From Avimonoglobus sp965151315 (GTDB taxonomy: Bacteria; Bacillota; Clostridia; UBA1381): 6,198 nucleotides of DNA. The notes under the pieces are model-generated. The model was not told where the DNA came from, made no database searches, and saw only the letters and a program-made list of their open reading frames with translations. The first letter of the stretch is position 1, and every line of letters starts with the position of its first letter. Location: the NCBI GenBank assembly GCA_965151315.1, contig CBCTZG010000115.1:1-6198 (forward strand). The letters are read 5' to 3'. Below are positions 5,761 to 6,198 of the stretch, one piece after another. The position numbers and the translations under genes were made by a program.

Positions 5761-5810
5761 AACGTCCCCGGCGCCGCCCCAGGGCGCTCCCCCTTTGACG
5801 TTTTTTTTTT
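5761..5810 (+). terminator. Plus-strand terminator-like hairpin with T10
   Basis: AACGTC (5761-5766) pairs with GACGTT (5797-5802), with an inner GCGCC/GGCGC stem (5771-5775 with 5783-5787), followed by ten T (5801-5810, two inside the stem). This is the form of an intrinsic terminator on the plus strand, yet no plus-strand gene precedes it. On the minus strand the run is A10 before the hairpin, so it would not stop thiC-to-thiW readthrough. It might end an antisense RNA, or be part of the leader fold. Confidence 0.45.
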
Positions 5811-5841
5811 GCCGGAACCGGTTGTTTTCTCTTTGGAAAAC

Positions 5842-6198
5842 TTATTTTTCTGTACAGAAGGTAACTTCCTTCCCTTCTAAAATCATGTTGGTCGTCCGCA
5901 CCGCGCACATTTTCCCGCACATGGAGCAGGTATGCCGGTCAGCCGGCGGCGTACTCTCAAAATACGTACGGGCCTTTTCCGGGTCGATGGCGTACTGGAA
6001 CATTTCCTCCCAATCCACCCGATGCCGGGCCGCAGCCATTTTGTTATCGATCTCCCGGGCGCCAGGGATTCCTTTGGCGATATCCGCCGCGTGGGCCGCG
6101 ATTTTGCTGGCAATGATTCCTTCTTTGACATCCGCCAGATCCGGCAGGCGCAGATGCTCCGCCGGGGTCACATAGCATAAAAAGTCCGCCCCGTTGGC
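5842..6198 (-). CDS. thiC: Phosphomethylpyrimidine synthase ThiC, C-terminal part (5' end outside the window)
   Basis: ThiC is a radical-SAM enzyme that rearranges aminoimidazole ribotide into HMP-P, the pyrimidine half of thiamin. The window holds the last 118 residues. The frame is open to the edge, beginning ANGADFLCYVTPAEHLRLPD, a ThiC signature; a GTG at 6171 is an internal codon, not a start. Next come the helical KEGIIASKIAAHAADIAKGIPGA region, DWEEMFQYAIDPEKAR and the C-terminal cluster-binding motif CSMCGKMCAVR. That motif spaces its cysteines as CX2CX3C, where the E. coli form is CX2CX4C; I recall the shorter form from clostridial ThiC proteins. The stop lies 230 bases before thiW, and no terminator on this strand separates them, so partial readthrough into thiWMED is plausible. 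Confidence 0.95.
   Translation of the reverse strand, partial: ANGADFLCYVTPAEHLRLPDLADVKEGIIASKIAAHAADIAKGIPGAREIDNKMAAARHRVDWEEMFQYAIDPEKARTYFESTPPADRHTCSMCGKMCAVRTTNMILEGKEVTFCTEK

Noticed and set aside
5824..5841. GTTTTC/GAAAAC hairpin directly after the thiC stop, considered as a thiC terminator.
   Set aside because: Only six AT-rich pairs and no U-tract follows on the minus strand.
5848..5859. Perfect 12-base palindrome TTCTGTACAGAA.
   Set aside because: It lies within the last codons of thiC, has no promoter near it, and is short enough to be chance.
5498..6175. Long plus-strand open frame across thiW, the leader and thiC.
   Set aside because: It is the complement of two clear genes and shows no family motif; low-complexity basic composition marks it as a shadow frame.

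Overview
The window looks like a chromosomal segment of a Clostridia-class Firmicute, probably near Lachnospiraceae or Eubacteriaceae. The pointers are strong purine-rich Shine-Dalgarno sites, sigma-A type promoters, intrinsic terminators with U-tracts, an ECF-transporter type thiamin salvage cluster, and a ThiC tail of the clostridial kind. Every recognisable gene lies on the minus strand, so transcription runs from high to low coordinates. The genus-level guess is weak.

Right half (6198 down to 2828): a thiamin (vitamin B1) block. The 3' end of thiC (HMP-P synthase) enters from the right edge. A structured leader of about 230 nt follows, with a TPP-riboswitch-like fold and a possible hairpin over the Shine-Dalgarno site. 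Then come four tightly packed or overlapping genes: thiW (ECF S component for the thiazole precursor), thiM (hydroxyethylthiazole kinase), thiE (thiamin phosphate synthase) and thiD (HMP/HMP-P kinase). A strong intrinsic terminator ends the run. Together they import and phosphorylate the thiazole, phosphorylate HMP, and join the two into thiamin phosphate. ThiC would supply HMP-P de novo. No thiazole synthesis genes (thiG/S/F/H) are visible in this window.

Middle (2822 to 1301): a MATE-family efflux transporter with its own promoter. That promoter sits in a short intergenic region carrying four alternating copies of an AAAGTATGTT half-site. A perfect hairpin follows the gene.

Left third (1232 to 1): a tRNA-Lys(CUU) gene with near-consensus promoter and an excellent terminator, followed by two genes that look broken. 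One is a small three-helix membrane protein split by a frameshift. The other is a LysR-family regulator whose reading frame is cut by an in-frame TAG but continues sensibly past it to the window edge. The LysR gene has a good promoter and an upstream palindrome that fits a LysR-type operator. The expected divergent target gene is absent. This left part is more AT-rich and looks like a decaying tRNA-adjacent region.
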